Source: CAIVAT01 sp037139855 (GTDB taxonomy: Bacteria > Bacteroidota > Bacteroidia > Bacteroidales > FEN-979). Taken from it: DNA of 32,091 bases. The notes below the pieces were generated by a model, which was not told the origin of the DNA, did no database searches, and was given only the letters and a program-made list of their open reading frames with translations. Each line of letters begins with the position of its first letter. Position 1 is the first letter of the stretch. Positions 31,636-32,091 of this stretch are shown here, piece by piece. Position numbers and translations under genes: made by a program. Location of the stretch: contig JBAXFM010000018.1 of NCBI GenBank assembly GCA_037139855.1, positions 1-32,091 of the forward strand. The letters are read 5' to 3'.

Positions 31636-31662
31636 TTTCAGAATATTTTTTTACAAGGGGTG

Positions 31663-31694
31663 CAAAGATAAGCCTAATCAATTTAATTAGCAAA
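31663..31694 (-). promoter_or_regulatory. Promoter of the carboxylase-biotin carrier operon
   Basis: On the - strand, TTTG (31691-31694), 20 bp, then TATCTTTG (31663-31670), all consensus positions matched. It lies 28 bp before the start at 31635. From 31695 to 31860, in the divergent gap, nothing else was recognised. Confidence 0.7.
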
Positions 31695-31865
31695 AATCTA
31701 ACCTGTGATAAAAACGCCAATTAATCAGTGAAAAAAATAACAGCTTCCCAAGTTGTTGTTAATCTGCATCTTTCCCTTTTCATAACTCATGATCAGCATG
31801 TTATGTTTTTTCCATAACACTAATTATGTCAATGTTTTAATAAAAAATTAATCTGTAAAATAATA

Positions 31866-31890
31866 TTTTGAGTACCTTTGCTACTCAAAA
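31866..31890. promoter_or_regulatory. Perfect inverted repeat overlapping the -7 box of the NusG-like gene
   Basis: TTTTGAGTA (31866-31874) faces TACTCAAAA (31882-31890) with a 7-bp loop. The TACCTTTG box (31873-31880, exact TAnnTTTG) sits in the centre. Such a site would suit an operator dimer or a hairpin at the transcript start. Confidence 0.5.
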
Positions 31891-31895
31891 CATAT

Positions 31896-32091
31896 ATGGT
31901 TCCCTATGAATCTGCTGCTCGAAACATTACTCGCAGATCATTGATTTTGTGGAAATTACTTTTTATGGAAGAGAACTCGCAAGACGATGAAAGATCAGAA
32001 ATAACTCCTCAAACACCGCTGTGGTATGCAGTTTATACTCGTTCACGTTCCGAAAAAAGTTTGATGGAATCGTTAATTGCGAAAGGAATTG
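31896..32091 (+). CDS. NusG/UpxY-like transcription antiterminator (3' truncated by window edge)
   Basis: The first 65 codons of a gene cut by the window end. The segment WYAVYTRSRSEKSLMESLIA matches the start of the NusG N-terminal domain, as found in RfaH and the Bacteroidota UpxY regulators of capsule or exopolysaccharide operons. Specialised NusG paralogues load onto RNA polymerase and carry it past terminators. The frame opens at ATG 31896; an in-frame ATG at 31965 (MEENSQDDE) gives an N-terminus more like UpxY. The gene is preceded by an unusual palindromic promoter. Its position suggests a polysaccharide cluster to the right of the window. Confidence 0.75.
   Translation, partial: MVPYESAARNITRRSLILWKLLFMEENSQDDERSEITPQTPLWYAVYTRSRSEKSLMESLIAKGI

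Overview
This window comes from a member of the Bacteroidota, probably Bacteroidales or a close relative. Evidence: proteins with C-terminal type IX secretion sorting domains, a Bacteroidota-style FtsL and a long-linker FtsZ, a glycine-lipid-type acyltransferase pair, and promoters with the TAnnTTTG -7 element instead of E. coli-type boxes. No rRNA, tRNA or CRISPR array was recognised.

Layout. (1) 1-1703: 3' part of a secreted FG-GAP/VCBS protein. (2) 1704-2078: non-coding, with an inverted-repeat pair, a three-copy MraZ operator and the mraZ promoter. (3) 2079-17483: division and cell wall (dcw) cluster on the + strand, in order mraZ, rsmH, ftsL-like, ftsI, murE, mraY, a murD reduced to its C-terminal domain, ftsW, a murG-murC fusion, ftsQ, ftsA, ftsZ, yqeY. 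Nearly all of it is packed with overlaps or gaps of a few bases. It covers most of lipid II synthesis (MurE, MraY, MurG, MurC), lipid II polymerisation (FtsW, FtsI) and the divisome (FtsL, FtsQ, FtsA, FtsZ). (4) 22167-17509, - strand: methyltransferase, ABC ATPase, heptose-phosphate kinase, geranylgeranyl-reductase-like flavoprotein, SDR. (5) 22314-26507: UbiA-type prenyltransferase (+), then on the - strand a YCF48-repeat T9SS protein, a decayed GxxExxY gene inside 40-bp terminal inverted repeats, and yifB. (6) 26672-32091: rpsT, a divergent pair of lipid acyltransferases (GlsB/GlsA-like), engB, a biotin carrier protein and a carboxylase beta subunit (-), and the 5' end of a NusG/UpxY-like gene.

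The most striking pattern is a family of 7-bp tandem arrays. Units are CCGAAAT or AATGACG (or their complements), plus a degenerate AT-rich version. They occur inside the T9SS gene, inside murG, at the murG/murC junction, inside the flavoprotein gene, and as a facing pair upstream of the biotin-carrier gene. Because 7 is not a multiple of 3, every frame of one strand reads the same cyclic heptapeptide: PKSEIRN on one strand of CCGAAAT and ISDFGFR on the other, with no stop on either. The AATGACG unit contains an in-frame TGA every 21 bp when perfect. In both arrays translated in that direction, every codon that would have been TGA is changed (to TTA or GTA), so the host frames stay open. This suggests the insertions are translated in essential enzymes and that one of them fused murG to murC. 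The second notable point is the MurD remnant, which lacks the UDP-binding and ATPase domains in the middle of an otherwise complete dcw cluster. The third is the inverted-repeat-bounded GxxExxY cassette, which looks like a small mobile unit.
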